Shown here: piece by piece, positions 34,406 to 44,531 of the stretch
How positions within the stretch are numbered: the stretch's first letter is position 1
How the letters are laid out: each line of letters begins with the position of its first letter
Assembly (NCBI RefSeq): GCF_021018805.1
Contig: NC_086258.1
Span: 5,991,081-6,055,080 of the forward strand
DNA: 64,000 nucleotides
Reading direction: 5' to 3'
DNA from: Prinia subflava
Lineage: Eukaryota > Chordata > Aves > Passeriformes > Cisticolidae
Made by a program: the position numbers and the translations under genes
Notes under the pieces: generated by a model
The model's input: only the letters and a program-made list of their open reading frames with translations
Told to the model about the DNA's origin: nothing
The model's database searches: none

Positions 34406-35549
34406 GCCTTGTCCTTGGATTTATATTGGTTGAGTTGCACTGGATTAGCTAAAAGTGGTGCAGAGCTGCCTTCCCCTGCCTTTTCCTCCAGGCACACACT
34501 CCTGTTTGGAGCTGAATGCCTTAATTCACTTCAGCTTCAACCTGCTCCTAATTGACTTAAACCACATGGAAAGAAACTCTGCTTCCCCAGCAAGTGGCTG
34601 CAAAATTGCACCTTCAGTGAAGTCAGAGTGATTCTGCATTTAAAGAAACCCAGAGTCTGGCTGGGATGTGTGCAGGGATATTGATGCCAGGGGGCTGTGC
34701 TGAACTATCTGGAGCCCCCCTGGGCTTCTCCTCTCCAGAGGAGTTTTGGTCTCACTCTGAGCAAGTTGGGATTTGGGGGTGATGGGGGGCTTGGAGTCAT
34801 GGGGATTTGGCTGTTAGAAGAATTGCTGTTTCTTCTCATTCCTCTCTCCTCTCTCCCTCTTCTCCTGCTGCAGATGTCTGCTATAAAAAAGAGAAGAAGG
34901 GGGGAAAAAAACCCACCCTCCCCAAATGTCATGATAATGCTCACTGGAGGGCTGTTTCTGCTGCACATCTGATATGTATGACAGGGTCAGATTAACCGAG
35001 CCTCTGATTTCCAACCACAGCTATTCTGAAGGCACCAAAACCAATGCAAAACACCCCAAAGGGACTCCTCTGTGCTGAGGAGGAGCTGGCCAGGCAGGAT
35101 GAGCTCATGGTGCTCTGGGGATGTGCCAGCCCAGTGCTCGGCGGGACCAAGTGCTAGGCAAGAAAAGGAGAGCATGCTTTGGAGATGAATGTGGTCTCCT
35201 CAAACTCAGGCTTTCAGGGAGGCAGAGATTTTCTTTTCTATTTAAGGCTGGGGATTTCAAAGACAGAAGGGGAGCAGTGCTGATAACTACAAGGAGGTAT
35301 CTGATGTCAGGGGATGTTCTGAAAACCCCTCTTCCTTGTCGAGGGCTCCTGTCACACCTGGACACGCTGTCTGAATGGAGGGCAGGAATTTATTCCTTCC
35401 TCCTATTCCCTCCTCTTCCGACCTCTCTGCATCCTCTATCACCAATTTTGGCTTTGCTACGTTTCTCTCCCTCTGTTTAACTCTAAACCCGGGGAGTTAC
35501 CCAACGTTCTGGCTCAGCTGTTTTTTAATGAGAATTTAGCCATTTTGAG

Positions 35550-35715
35550 CCCTGTAAAACAGGGCTGGAAGTGACCTCTGGAGACTGACATATCCTGGTG
35601 GCAGGAGTTATACCCAGACAGTGTTTGACTTTTCCCCAGCAGTGAGTCCACCACCCTGCACAGGGCTTCTTCCCAGGTTTCCCTGGGTGATGTCCATGTT
35701 CCTATGGGATGGCTG
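35550..35715 (-). mobile_element. CR1-type LINE fossil, 3' portion, minus orientation
   Basis: ACAGGGCTGGAAGTGACCTC at 35561-35580 matches the GGGTTGGAAGGGACCTCTGGAGA string that begins the reverse complement of avian-type CR1 3' ends. Downstream the order continues loosely (TTTGACTTTTCCCCAGCAGT, then GAGTCCACCACCCTGCACAG, then CTTCCCAGGTTTCCCTG), matching the familiar CR1 pattern TTTTGAATATCTCCAG, then GACTCCACAACC, then CAGCCTGTTCCAGTGC. Eroded, truncated, no terminal 8-bp repeat visible. Confidence 0.55.
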
Positions 35716-36059
35716 CCAAAAACATCAACACCCACTCCTAGCAATGGGAGCTGTTTGGAGGTGCCGGGGCTGGAGATGCTAAAGGGGAAAATGTTTCCCA
35801 GGGCAGGATAGGGAAGGTGAGAGGTGTGGGGGACTCTCTTGGCACAGAGCTCTGCTCCCACAGCCGGTGCTGGGTACCATCGACCCTCCCTGTGCTGCTC
35901 CCTGGGGCTGTCCCTTGCACAGCAGGGTCCTGCCAGTGCAAGGGACATCTTACGAGCACCCCTTGTAAGCCTCTGGTCACCACTGGCTGAGAGTCTCCCT
36001 GGGATGGGGCTCGAGCAGGAAATGAAGATGAGAAGAAGGGGTGGGAAAAAAACCCCAAA
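35716..36059. other. Unique spacer
   Basis: Short overlapping frames. No repeat or motif cluster recognised. GC rises into the next feature. Confidence 0.45.
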
Positions 36060-36215
36060 ATCCCCACGGAGCGGGAAGCAGAGTCGGGAGCGGAGCCGGC
36101 TCAGCTGATGGGGTTGCCATGGCGACGCGGCGGTGAGGAAAAGGAAAAGGCAGAAAATAGCCCGATGCCGGGCTGAGACCTGCGGGAGCCTGGCCCGGCA
36201 GGCTCCTCCATCCCC
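36060..36215 (+). promoter_or_regulatory. CpG patch with X-box and donor-like site
   Basis: CpG-rich (GGAGCGGGAAG, GAGTCGGGAGCGGAGCCGGC, GCGACGCGGCGG, GCCCGATGCCGGGC). GTTGCCATGGCGAC at 36113-36126 is one base away from the ideal RFX X-box GTTGCCATGGCAAC. A donor-like GCG|GTGAGG lies at 36132/36133, which would end a plus-strand first exon. X-boxes near CpG-type starts are typical of ciliary-gene promoters. No coding sequence supports a gene here; the next CpG string at 36.29 kb may extend the patch. Confidence 0.4.
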
Positions 36216-36676
36216 GGCCCTATTTCTGTCCTCCTTCCTTTCTCTTTTTGCTTTCCTCCCCTTATGCTTTTTGTTGTTGTCCAGCCAGAAACGCCCCTCT
36301 CCGAGGAGCCACCGAGGGGGTGACTGGGGGGTGGGGGCTGAAGGGAAAGCATGAAAGACCCTCTTCTGTAGGGCTGGCTGTGGTCAGGTTTATTCCCTTC
36401 GGGGCAGAAGGTTTGGAGGCAGCCAAGTCACACACAGAGGACCAAAATGGGTCCAGGGTTAGGGCCATGTTGGTGGAGGATCTGGGATGGCAGTGGGAGA
36501 ACCCAGGGAGCAGCACATTTCCACCCATGCAAGCCAAGTTTTGTTTCTCAGATCGTGTGTGGGTCAGGTTGGTTTGTCTGTTGTCTCCTGACAGGTGATG
36601 CCCAGTTTTAAGGATGGACAGAGGTTTTGTTTCATGTGCTGGATTGTTTTCCTGTCTGGGAAAGTGGTGCTTCATA
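36216..36676. other. Pyrimidine-rich then unique DNA
   Basis: TCCTCCTTCCTTTCTCTTTT near 36227-36246 is polypyrimidine, then mixed DNA. No gene seen. Confidence 0.5.
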
Positions 36677-36722
36677 ACCACAGCGAGTCATTTCCCCTCT
36701 CTGAGTCAGACTGGGGCCTCTT
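36677..36722 (+). mobile_element. Possible MIR-core scrap
   Basis: CGAGTCATTTCCCCTCTCTG and AGTCAGACTGGGG resemble the MIR core (AAGTCACTTAACCTCTCTGA, GCCTCAGTTTCC). Only about 40 bases, so the call is tentative. Confidence 0.3.
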
Positions 36723-39239
36723 GCATGGTGCATATTGGGTCTAACCATTGATCTTAAGCTCACTGAGAAGGAACAGAAACCCAGACTGGTTAGAAGAAAA
36801 GAAAATGTCGTTGTGCCAAGCCCTGGGGGATTTGCCCCACAAAACGGAGACACCAAAGAAAGGCACCAGGCTCTTTGTTTTATCACAAATACTTACTTTA
36901 AATTTCAGGTTACAGAGTCTGGTGGCCATGAGGAGATCTTACTTTTCAGTAAAAAAATAAAGGTAGTGTTTCCACCTCCTGGAGCTCTCACCTTCTTCCT
37001 GCATGGGAAGAAGCCATTGCATTTTCTCCCACTTCTCCGTGCCTTTGTGATCACTCTGTGGTCTCTAATAACTCGTGCTGATGCTTGGGATGCAGCTGGC
37101 CCAGCTAATGGGGCTCGAGCAGTAAATCTCCATTACTGGGGCCAGTTTTGCTATCCCTCGCTGTGGCCCTGACCCTCACCTCACCCAGGCTCTCATCCCT
37201 GGGAGGCCAGAGGGGAACAGGAATCCCTCCTGATGTCAGTGATGTTCCTGGCACAAAGGGAAGTGTTGGATCCTCCTGGCCTCATCAGCTGTTATTTTGG
37301 AGGCTGGCTCCTCTTGCAAGGTTTGTTCCTCCCTTCCCTGTAATTCCCAGGGGCATTCTGCAGACACCCCAGCTCTTCCTCCCAAAGGAGGTGTGTGAAC
37401 AGCTTTATCTGGAGATCTCACACCTCTGTGTGAACCCTACAAACTGTCCCTGCACTCTCTTTTCCCTTAGGACAGGGGCAGGAAGCATTCATGGAGAGGT
37501 TTCCAGGTATTGGGGTTTTTAGTGGGAATACATCACCCTGAGGAAGCAGAAAGCTGCCTGGAACTGAAAAATGGCCTCAGAATTGTGGCACATGGTGCAT
37601 AATCAACCTTTTCTGTTGACTTCCCCACCACAGCCTGGATGAATTTTGAGTAATACACATGTGCATTTCTCTGTGCAGTCTAAATATTAAACATAGCTTG
37701 ACTAAGAGTTCACTTAAACCAGAGATGGACAAATATCTGAAGGTCATAAACACACAGCTGAGTAATTATTTAGAGTGGTCTAAGGGATATAACTATGGGT
37801 AATGGGATGAATGGAGAAAAGGAAAATGCAGTGCACTCCTCAGAAAATTCTCCTTGGGTCCCTGCTTAGTGCTGCAGAGGGAAACATGTAGGTCCTTGAT
37901 AAACCTGGAGGGCTGATTTATGGATTGATACATGAAATGATGGCAAAATCCCCAAGGAGAAGCGGTGAATGGCCCATCTCCTGAGACTCTGCACACTCAG
38001 CTTTGCAAATCTAGTAGATGAGGGGCTGTGGAGCACCAGGGCAGGAGAGGAGCTGCTTCACTGACAGATATTGTTGGCTGATGACCAAATGGCTAGGAAA
38101 CACCCACAAATAAGTTAAGGCTGAAAGTGAGGAACTGATTTCTGGTAAAGCAGGGGATGAGACTCTGGGCCAGCCCTGCTGGAGAGGTGAAAAAAATGGT
38201 GGGTCTGGAGATGGAGCAGCTCACGTGTGGGGCAGAGCTGGTTTTGTGACCCAGCTGCTCACAGGTGAGGAAGGTGGCAGCCTCCAGGCCATCCTAAATT
38301 CCTGTGTGATGTGCTCTGTGGGGCCAGGTCCATCCTCTTGTCTCCACTGTTGTGCTGCCAATGATAATCAGAGCTCAGGGAGAGCAGCAATCTTCCTTGG
38401 CAAACATCTAGACATTCCCCAGTGCATCTGGAGAGCTTCTTCTAGCTTCAGTGGATGATGCATCTTGTAACACTCAGGGCTTATGTCTGTATCTTGTGAA
38501 AACATACCTTAAAAAGTGCTGGAATTGGTTTGAGAGATGTACTGAGTTACCTTTGTAATGTTTCTACCTCAGCATCAGTTGTCTTGGAGATGGCTGCATC
38601 CTCTACCAGGGTGAGTTGGGTACCAAAGACCAAAAAGGGCTCTTCTCATTCAATCTTCCTTTCTTCAAAAAGTAACTACAAGAAAAATTGAAACATGATG
38701 CTGTTTCTAGAAAGCCCTTTGCACAGCCGAGTGTGATGTTCCAGAGGATCCTCCCTTTCCCAGCATGTCCCACTCCTAGCACGGGATGGGAGTTTGCTCT
38801 CCTGGGACTTTCTCCTTTCCACATGGGTAGTTGAAAGATGTCCTGGAAGGAGATCAAGGGCTGTGAGTGTGAGGAGTGAGTGAGGGCAAGGGCTGACATG
38901 GTCCTTTTTGGTGTCCTGTTCCACCATAGTCCCTCAAGTAGGTGTGAGGGAGAATGGAGGGTGAGGCTGCTCATGTTCCCATACCCCTGCCCCACGGGTG
39001 GACAAACAGCCTGGGACAGACAGCGAGGAGTGAGGGACTTGGGGGTTGCTTTGTGAGGGCTTTGGTGTGCCCTGAGCATCCACAGTGTTGCCTTCCTGGA
39101 GCTGTTGATTCCTGGCTCCTGATGGTGGCAGGAGCTGGGCTCAGAGCATGGCCATCCCTCCATCCTCCATGGCATTAACCATCTCCTCCTGCACTGGTTT
39201 GTGCCACTTTACTGCTTCCTGCTCCCCAGCAATATTTTA
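36723..39239. other. Unique non-coding DNA, no gene seen
   Basis: AT-rich at 37.6-37.8 kb, otherwise mixed. A 190-codon minus-strand frame at 38603-39175 has no recognisable domain. A donor-like ACCAGG|GTGAGT lies near 38606-38614 without a supporting exon. Confidence 0.5.
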
Positions 39240-39430
39240 CCTCTTGCCCAGTAATGCTTGGTTTCCTTAATAGCGTCTCATGTGGGATTTTTTCAAAGGC
39301 TTTAGGACAATCCCAATAAATTATATCTACTGATTTCCCTTTATCCATTGTTTTGTTGATTCCATCAGAAATCCTCTCCCAGAGAGGACGTGCAGGCTTT
39401 GCCTTTAGAAGCCAGCCGGGCTTGTTCCAT
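39240..39430 (-). mobile_element. CR1/L3-type LINE fossil, reverse-transcriptase core
   Basis: On the minus strand one frame gives KGKAC-like residues near 39400, then after a stop DKGKSVDIIYWDCPKAFEKI and PHETLLRK (about 39260-39345). This is the family signature GK.VDV.YLDF.KAFD.VPH..LL.K of reverse transcriptase in CR1/L3-type LINEs, with the usual L-D-F eroded to W-D-C. The frame is broken by stops and both ends are lost, so it is inactive. Family placement within the CR1/L3 group is not resolved. Confidence 0.75.
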
Positions 39431-39779
39431 TTCTATCTTAGCCATTTCACATTTCAATTAATTTTGAAACATTGAATTATTGTTCTCCTTGTAAAGAACA
39501 ATCTGAGGAACACTGCTGGCTTGAGCTGCACCTTGAATCTGCACACAGTTCCCGGTCAAGAGGAGATGCTTTTGGTGGGATGTTTGCAGAAGTGATGCTT
39601 GTGTTGAGACACCATGCCCACTTCCAGGAGCTGGGATTTTCCCAGCAGCAAAGGGATGCGTCTGAAATAATCTGCACTCCGAAAAAGCCCAGCTCACCTC
39701 GGAGCACAAACGCAGGAGGCTGCTCGTCCCCTGCGCTGTCAGCTGACCACCAACTCGCTCCGGCTTTGTCCTTGAAACC
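39431..39779. other. Spacer before CpG patch
   Basis: Left part may be eroded LINE flank. Short frames cover it on both strands. Nothing recognised. Confidence 0.4.
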
Positions 39780-40330
39780 CAAAGAGCGGGACTTTGCCGC
39801 CAGGCTGGCTGTGAGGAGCGGGGAGGAGGCGGCCAGCCCGGCCCGCCGAGGGTTAATAATTTCCATTGCAATTGTGTCATCTCTTTGGGGACCTCTCGCT
39901 CATTTCGCGAGCGGGCGCTGAAAGCCGAGGCACGGGGGCTCGTTCTTATTCAGCTGCACGCAGCTTCAGAAGCGCCGGACAGCCGCGCAGCTGGGCTCGG
40001 CCACCCCGGCCTTGCAGATGGATGGAGAAAAGGATTTGTGTGCCCGCGTGTGCTCTGCTTGCGTGCGCGTGTGTGTGTGTGTGTGTGTCTGAAACCTAAT
40101 TGTCTGCCGTCTAATCCGTCAGCCGGGGGGACAGCTTGCACAAGCCCCTTCCAGGCAGGCTGATAAATGCAGCGCTGCCAGGCCCCTCTGCGAGGCAGTT
40201 GGGTTTAATTGGGATTGCTACGTGCGCGGACTTGGCGTGCGTGGAGGGGATGCTGCGCGCAGGGAGAGCGTGGCCAGGCTCCCCAGGGATGGCCCTGGTG
40301 TCCAGCCGGGCTCCTGGGAAACGCCGTTCA
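39780..40330. promoter_or_regulatory. Extended CpG-rich region, possible promoter
   Basis: CpGs are frequent over about 500 bases (GCCCGGCCCGCCGAGG, TTTCGCGAGCGGGCGC, AGCGCCGGACAGCCGCGCAG, TGCGCGCAGGG). Inside lie AT-type sites TTAATAATTTCCATTGCAAT (39852-39871) and CCTAATTGTC / GTCTAATCCGTC near 40096-40120 (homeodomain and OTX/bicoid-type TAATCC), and a GT microsatellite. No TATA box or coding exon recognised. Direction unknown. Confidence 0.4.
40061..40088 (+). repeat. GT microsatellite
   Basis: GCGTGCGCGTGTGTGTGTGT continuing to 40088, about ten GT units in a row after an imperfect start. Alternating purine-pyrimidine DNA in a CpG-rich setting can adopt Z-form. Confidence 0.85.
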
Positions 40331-40724
40331 GTGAAGAGGTGGGAGAGCAGCCCAGTGCTGGATGGGTGAGGTGAGGGGTGGCTCCAGGCCGTGTTACACC
40401 AGTGACAGTAACCGTGGCACGGTGAGGTCCTGCTGTTACAGACTCTGTACCTCGGGGCAGTTCAGCGCCCCCAAGGCTGGGCTGGAAATACACTCGGCTG
40501 GTGGGACCTGGAGATGGCCCAGAGTGACACAGAACCTATGGACACCACTGTGCTGGCTTGGACGTGTCACCTGCCATCTTCAGCACAGCATAAGGAGCTG
40601 GACAGGGCTGTCCCCTGCTCCAGCTGTCCCCTGCTGTCCCCTCAATGACCGGCACCTGTGAATCTCCTGAGCATCTCCCAGCCCTGAGCATGTGGCAGCT
40701 CAGGGACTCCCCAGGCTGAAGTGG
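40331..40724. other. GC-balanced unique DNA
   Basis: Short overlapping frames. CTGTCCCCTGCTCCAGCTGTCCCCTGCTGTCCCCTC near 40608-40642 is a local imperfect CTGTCCCCTGC repeat. No gene seen. Confidence 0.5.
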
Positions 40725-41070
40725 CATTTCATCTTTAATACCCCTCAATGGATTTCCCATGAATTTGTCTAGTTGATTTTTGTAAACACGTAAGTTTTAA
40801 TCATCCCCAGAGAGCTGTGGCAAGGACTTCACTGCTTAACCATGCACCATGTGGGGAACCGTCTCCTCTTGTTTCTTTTTAACCTGCTGCCTCTTAATGT
40901 TATTGGATATCTCCTAATTCTTTTATTGGGAGACACAGCAAGCAATCAATCTTGGTTCACCCTCTTGAGGCCACAAGTGTGCCTCTCTGGCTGCTGCTTT
41001 TCCAGGCTGAGATCTTCCTCCTCTGGACTAATTTTTTTTTTAATCAACCTGCTCCAGATATTTTTCTAGC
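40725..41070 (-). mobile_element. CR1-type LINE fossil, ORF2 C-terminus
   Basis: The plus strand reads TTTCCCATGAATTTGTCTAG, TTTTTAACCTGCTGCCTCTT and GGATATCTCCTAATTCTTTT, matching in order the reverse complement of the CR1 ORF2 C-terminal end known from amniotes (CCATGAATTTGTCTAG, AACCTGCTGCCTATTAAT, GTGTCTCCTAATTCTTTTAT). The element therefore lies on the minus strand with its 3' end at the left. It is eroded and lacks the upstream reverse transcriptase. It cannot be the same insertion as the piece at 39.3 kb, because the reverse-transcriptase core would have to lie at higher coordinates. Confidence 0.75.
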
Positions 41071-41200
41071 TCTGGTGGTGATGTCAGGAGTCCGTGTGTG
41101 GCGACACCCTCATCCGTTGTGTAATTAAAGGTGATGTCACGATTATAGCAGATGGTATTTGCATCAGCTTTGGTTGCTTAGTGCATGTTGATGTCAGGGG
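41071..41200. promoter_or_regulatory. Three CRE-like repeats flanking an octamer
   Basis: TGATGTCA, a variant CRE-like half-palindrome, occurs at 41079-41086, 41132-41139 and 41189-41196, all in the same orientation at spacings of 53 and 57. A perfect octamer ATTTGCAT lies at 41157-41164 and GTAATTAAAG at 41121-41130. The block directly abuts the CR1 fossil. CREB/ATF binding is inferred. Confidence 0.35.
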
Positions 41201-41754
41201 ATTCTTGTGTCCTGCCCAGTCACAAGAACTTCTCAGAGGCTGCTGATCCAAAGCCTGAGGATTTTGTAATAATATTTAGCTTCTGAGTTCCTTGTCTGAA
41301 AGAGGCAAGGCCAGGTATTATTTATCAGGAATCACTCATTGTGCTTTGCAAGACATTCCTGACTTAAAGGAGTGACTTGTCCATGTCATTTCATCCCCCA
41401 GATGCAGTCACCTCTGGACTGATACCCAGAAACTCTTCAATCATAAATGTACACCAGCTTCCAGGACAGGTGATTTGAAGGCATCATGCTTACAGGTGAG
41501 GGATTAGAGGATGCCAGACTGGCCACTTGTGTAGGCACCTCCCTCATGGCTGAAAAATGGCAGTGTGGTGCTGCTTTATCCCAGACCCCAGCAGGGTTCC
41601 AGACTTGCTGCAGGGTTTGGAAAACAAGAGTCAGGAACAGGGTGCCCGAGTCCAGGGTTGCTCTGGCCCAGACTGGGTCATGGTGTGGCCCCTCCACCCT
41701 GTTCATCCTGTGCTGACCAGTCACCAACAGACCCCCACCCAGTACCCTGGGTGC
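41201..41754. other. Unique non-coding DNA
   Basis: AT-leaning to 41.35 kb, then mixed. No fossil or frame with a domain recognised. Confidence 0.5.
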
Positions 41755-41942
41755 TCCCTCCTGCTGCTCTCTGCTTCCCCATCCCTCCTCATCCCTCTCC
41801 CTTACCCCCTTTACCCTCTCTCTGCTTCTCTTTCTCTCCACACCTGCTCCTCTCCTTCCCTCCCCTCTTCTCCTTCCTCCTCCTCCCCTTGCCTCTCTCT
41901 CTATCCTCTTATCTCATCCCCTTGTTTTTCTCCTCTGCCTGT
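41755..41942 (+). repeat. Long polypyrimidine tract
   Basis: About 185 bases, nearly all C and T on the plus strand, with only scattered purines. Triplex-prone. It creates artificial open frames (144 and 185 codons) that I do not take as genes. Confidence 0.75.
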
Positions 41943-42523
41943 CCAGCTGATTTACATGCACGCTGCGTTGGAGCAGCTCAGCTGGATCTAATGCCTCCTG
42001 CCGTGAGGAGTGGAGCCGTCTCCGGCCTCGCTGCGGAGCGTCCCCGGGCAGGGGCTGGGAGGTGCTCTGTGCACCCCACCACTCTGGGCCACGCTGTGGC
42101 CCCTTTCTACATCACTTTTTGATCTTCATCCCCTCTCTTTCCTTTCCATATCCTTTAACTGATGCTGCTGCTCTCGCTGGTGTCTTCTGCATTCCTCCTG
42201 CCAGGTCCCCAGCCCGTGTACCCACTCAATCCTTGCTCCTGGGTGGGTGCATGAGGATGGGCCAAAGCCCTGCAGCCAGCCTGGGAGAGGGTTTATTATG
42301 ACTGGTGCCATTCCTGTGGCCTTGGCACCAGTGATGGCCTGAAAACCTGATGCTGAATTTTCCCAGGTGGAGCCCAGGTAGGTCCCGCTTCCTTCACCTG
42401 AGTTCTGATGTGGGAGCCTGGGGCAGCTCTGCTGTGCCCTCCTGGCCCCTGCTGCTCGTGGAGCTGGGATCGATGTGTCTGTGTTATTCTCTGGCTCTAA
42501 TCACTCCCGTTTCCATTCTGCTG
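41943..42523. other. Mixed DNA with a minor CpG patch
   Basis: CpGs cluster at about 42000-42052 (GCCGTCTCCGGCCTCGCTGC). No further promoter evidence. No gene seen. Confidence 0.45.
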
Positions 42524-42531
42524 ATTTGCAT
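42524..42531 (+). promoter_or_regulatory. Perfect POU octamer site
   Basis: ATTTGCAT in a short AT-leaning stretch (CTGATTTGCATTTCC), followed by CTGATTAATATC at 42552-42563 with a homeodomain core. Motif only. Confidence 0.4.
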
Positions 42532-44345
42532 TTCCACGAGAGGAAGATGCCCTGATTAATATCCCCTCACAAGAGCTTTATTGCGATGGCTCCTGCCTCT
42601 CTAATTGGAAAGTGGTCTTAACCTGTCATGCAAGTGGCTGGGACACTCCCTGACTGCCAGAAATTCCATGAAGGGTCTTGCTTGTCCTGAATTCCAGGGG
42701 AGTGGGAGGTTTGGAGGATCTAACTCTGCCTCCAAAGTGGGATAGGGACCCCTCTGCCCAAGGAGGACTCTTCTGGGCATCATTCCTCTGATACCAGGGA
42801 TGGGACCATCCCCAGCACAGTGGGCTGTCTAAACAGGAGTCAAGGAAAGGAATGGTAGCAGGTGGATGTGCTGGGATGATCCAAAACCAGTGAGCACCCA
42901 GCCAGCCCTGAGCAAGCACTTGATGCTCCCCAGCTCACACCCCGTGCCAGTGAGGGGCCCATTGAGAAGAATGTTCATGTGGTGTCGATAGAGCTGCTGC
43001 CATTTACCTTCCTGTGGCTGGGAGGCAGGATCTGACCTGGCAGCTGGGATTCTGCAGCTCTTGCTCCCTGGGGAGTTCCAGGCCCACCACTAACCCGCAC
43101 TGGCAGCTTGAAAGCCTGCCTTGCACTTAGCTGCTTTCTGATCTTCAAAGGCTCTGAATGCCCAAGGAAATCAGACCTCATGCCTTTTCTTCCCATGCAG
43201 TTCCCAGATCCAGACTCTCATGCAATTTATTATCCCTGACACGTGCTACTCCCTCCCTGGCTGTGCATGGGGAGGGAACATCACCCTGCTGCCCTTCGTT
43301 GGGTCCAGTCACCCTGGCCGTGGTGTGAAGCTGCTGCTCCTTGCATGCTCCCCATCCCATGAAACTCAAGGCAGGGCCAGGGAAATGTGCTGGCATTGGC
43401 ACTGCCAGCTTCATCCTGGCTTCCCAGTGATGTGCTCTCTGGCTGGGGCTGGCAGCTGCCTGCTCCAGGCAGGTCCTGGGGTCTCCTGCCAGCGGGTTTT
43501 GCTGCTCCATCCCTCCATCCAGGCTTGGCCATGCCCACAGTGCCAGCTACAGAGCCTGTTTTGCCTATGCCTATGGCTATTTTATTAAGACCCTGACTTG
43601 TCTGCCAGGTGCTTTTACCTCCCCTTCCCCAATCCCTCTCCTTCTGAGGTTACAGAAAAGATTTTGGGTTTATTTTAAATTATTTTTTAATTTTGGTATT
43701 TAAGCTGGTTTAGCGGCTGCAGCAGTGAGTGTTCCTGATAAACAGCCCGGGAGATCCAGAGAATAATCTCTCTGCTTGGTGACGGCACAGGCGCCTATCA
43801 CAGCTGCTGGCAGCACGCTAAAAAGCCGTCTTCATCTGCTGCCTGCTCTATCAGCCCAGGGAGGGAGAAATTGCCTCCATCCTTAATCATAGAATTTGAA
43901 ATCCCAGCTAGTCTGCACCTTTTATTCTTCAGGTTCACAGTGTTTTGCAGTGTGGGCAGGGAGAGAAATATGCAGCCCTTAGATGGAAGCAGGAGTTGGT
44001 GAAGGGATTGGGAAGAGGTGGGGGAGCAGCAGCTCTTTTCCTTTTGCCAGGTATCTCCAGGACTTGCCACCCCATGATGCTTTCCTGGAAACTCTCTTCA
44101 GGGAGGTGGATTAAGGCTGCATTTTAATAGAGTCACAGAACACCTTACCCAGGGGCTCTTGTGTACTCTGAGGGTTTGTGTAACACCGCTGTGGTTGGAG
44201 AGAGGGTGTGCACTGACAGCCACACGTTCTGGAGTCCCAGTGCCAGGGCAGCTCACTGAGATGTGTCAGAGAAATATAGTAAAAAGGGCAGATGAAAGGA
44301 TGGAAAAGCACAAGGAAAAGCCAAAATACATTGTTATTTCCTCAC
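42532..44345. other. Unique non-coding DNA, no gene seen
   Basis: AT-rich at 43.66-43.71 kb (TTATTTTAAATTATTTTTTA). AATCATAGAAT near 43885-43895 recalls a CR1 end repeat but stands alone. Frames are short. Confidence 0.5.
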
Positions 44346-44531
44346 CAACGAGAAAGATGCTGAAGCTTGTCCCTGTGTCATAGGCCAGGTCAAGTAAAGC
44401 AACTGGGTTTGGGGCACGGACAATGTCCATAAATGGCAGGTGCATGATGCAAGGTCCCCAGCCACACAGGTAATGAGCCACACCTAGAGAATGTGTGATG
44501 CTAAAGCCATAATATCTGTCAGGGGGTGACT
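44346..44531 (-). other. Candidate coding exon on the minus strand, unproven
   Basis: On the minus strand an acceptor-like CCTGCACCCCAG precedes 44531, and a donor-like GTTG|GTGAGG follows 44346. Between them 186 bases stay open with no stop, start and end in the same phase (one base into the codon) and give a mixed, not low-complexity peptide containing ITHSLGVAHYLCGWGPCIMH and APNPVALLDLAYDTGTSF. I do not recognise the family, no partner exon was found, and the open frame continues beyond both splice sites, so this may be chance. Confidence 0.15.

Larger units (their letters stand above)
33041..35549. other. Unique non-coding DNA, no gene seen
   Basis: Holds a splice-like pyrimidine run with a possible 29-base microexon at 33.6 kb, a small CpG patch at 34.2 kb and a purine-rich tract at 34.3-34.4 kb (each listed or discussed separately). 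No domain-bearing frame. Confidence 0.45.

Noticed and set aside
37705..37760. Frame KPEMDKYLKV resembling the end of a LINE ORF2 (LDKYL)
   Set aside because: Ten residues only and no supporting sequence upstream; too weak to call.
43885..43895. AATCATAGAAT, like the CR1 end repeat
   Set aside because: Only one unit and no CR1-like sequence follows on either side.
44126..44150. AATAGAGTCACAGAACACC, resembling a CR1 3' start
   Set aside because: The match stops at once; the next 100 bases do not follow CR1.
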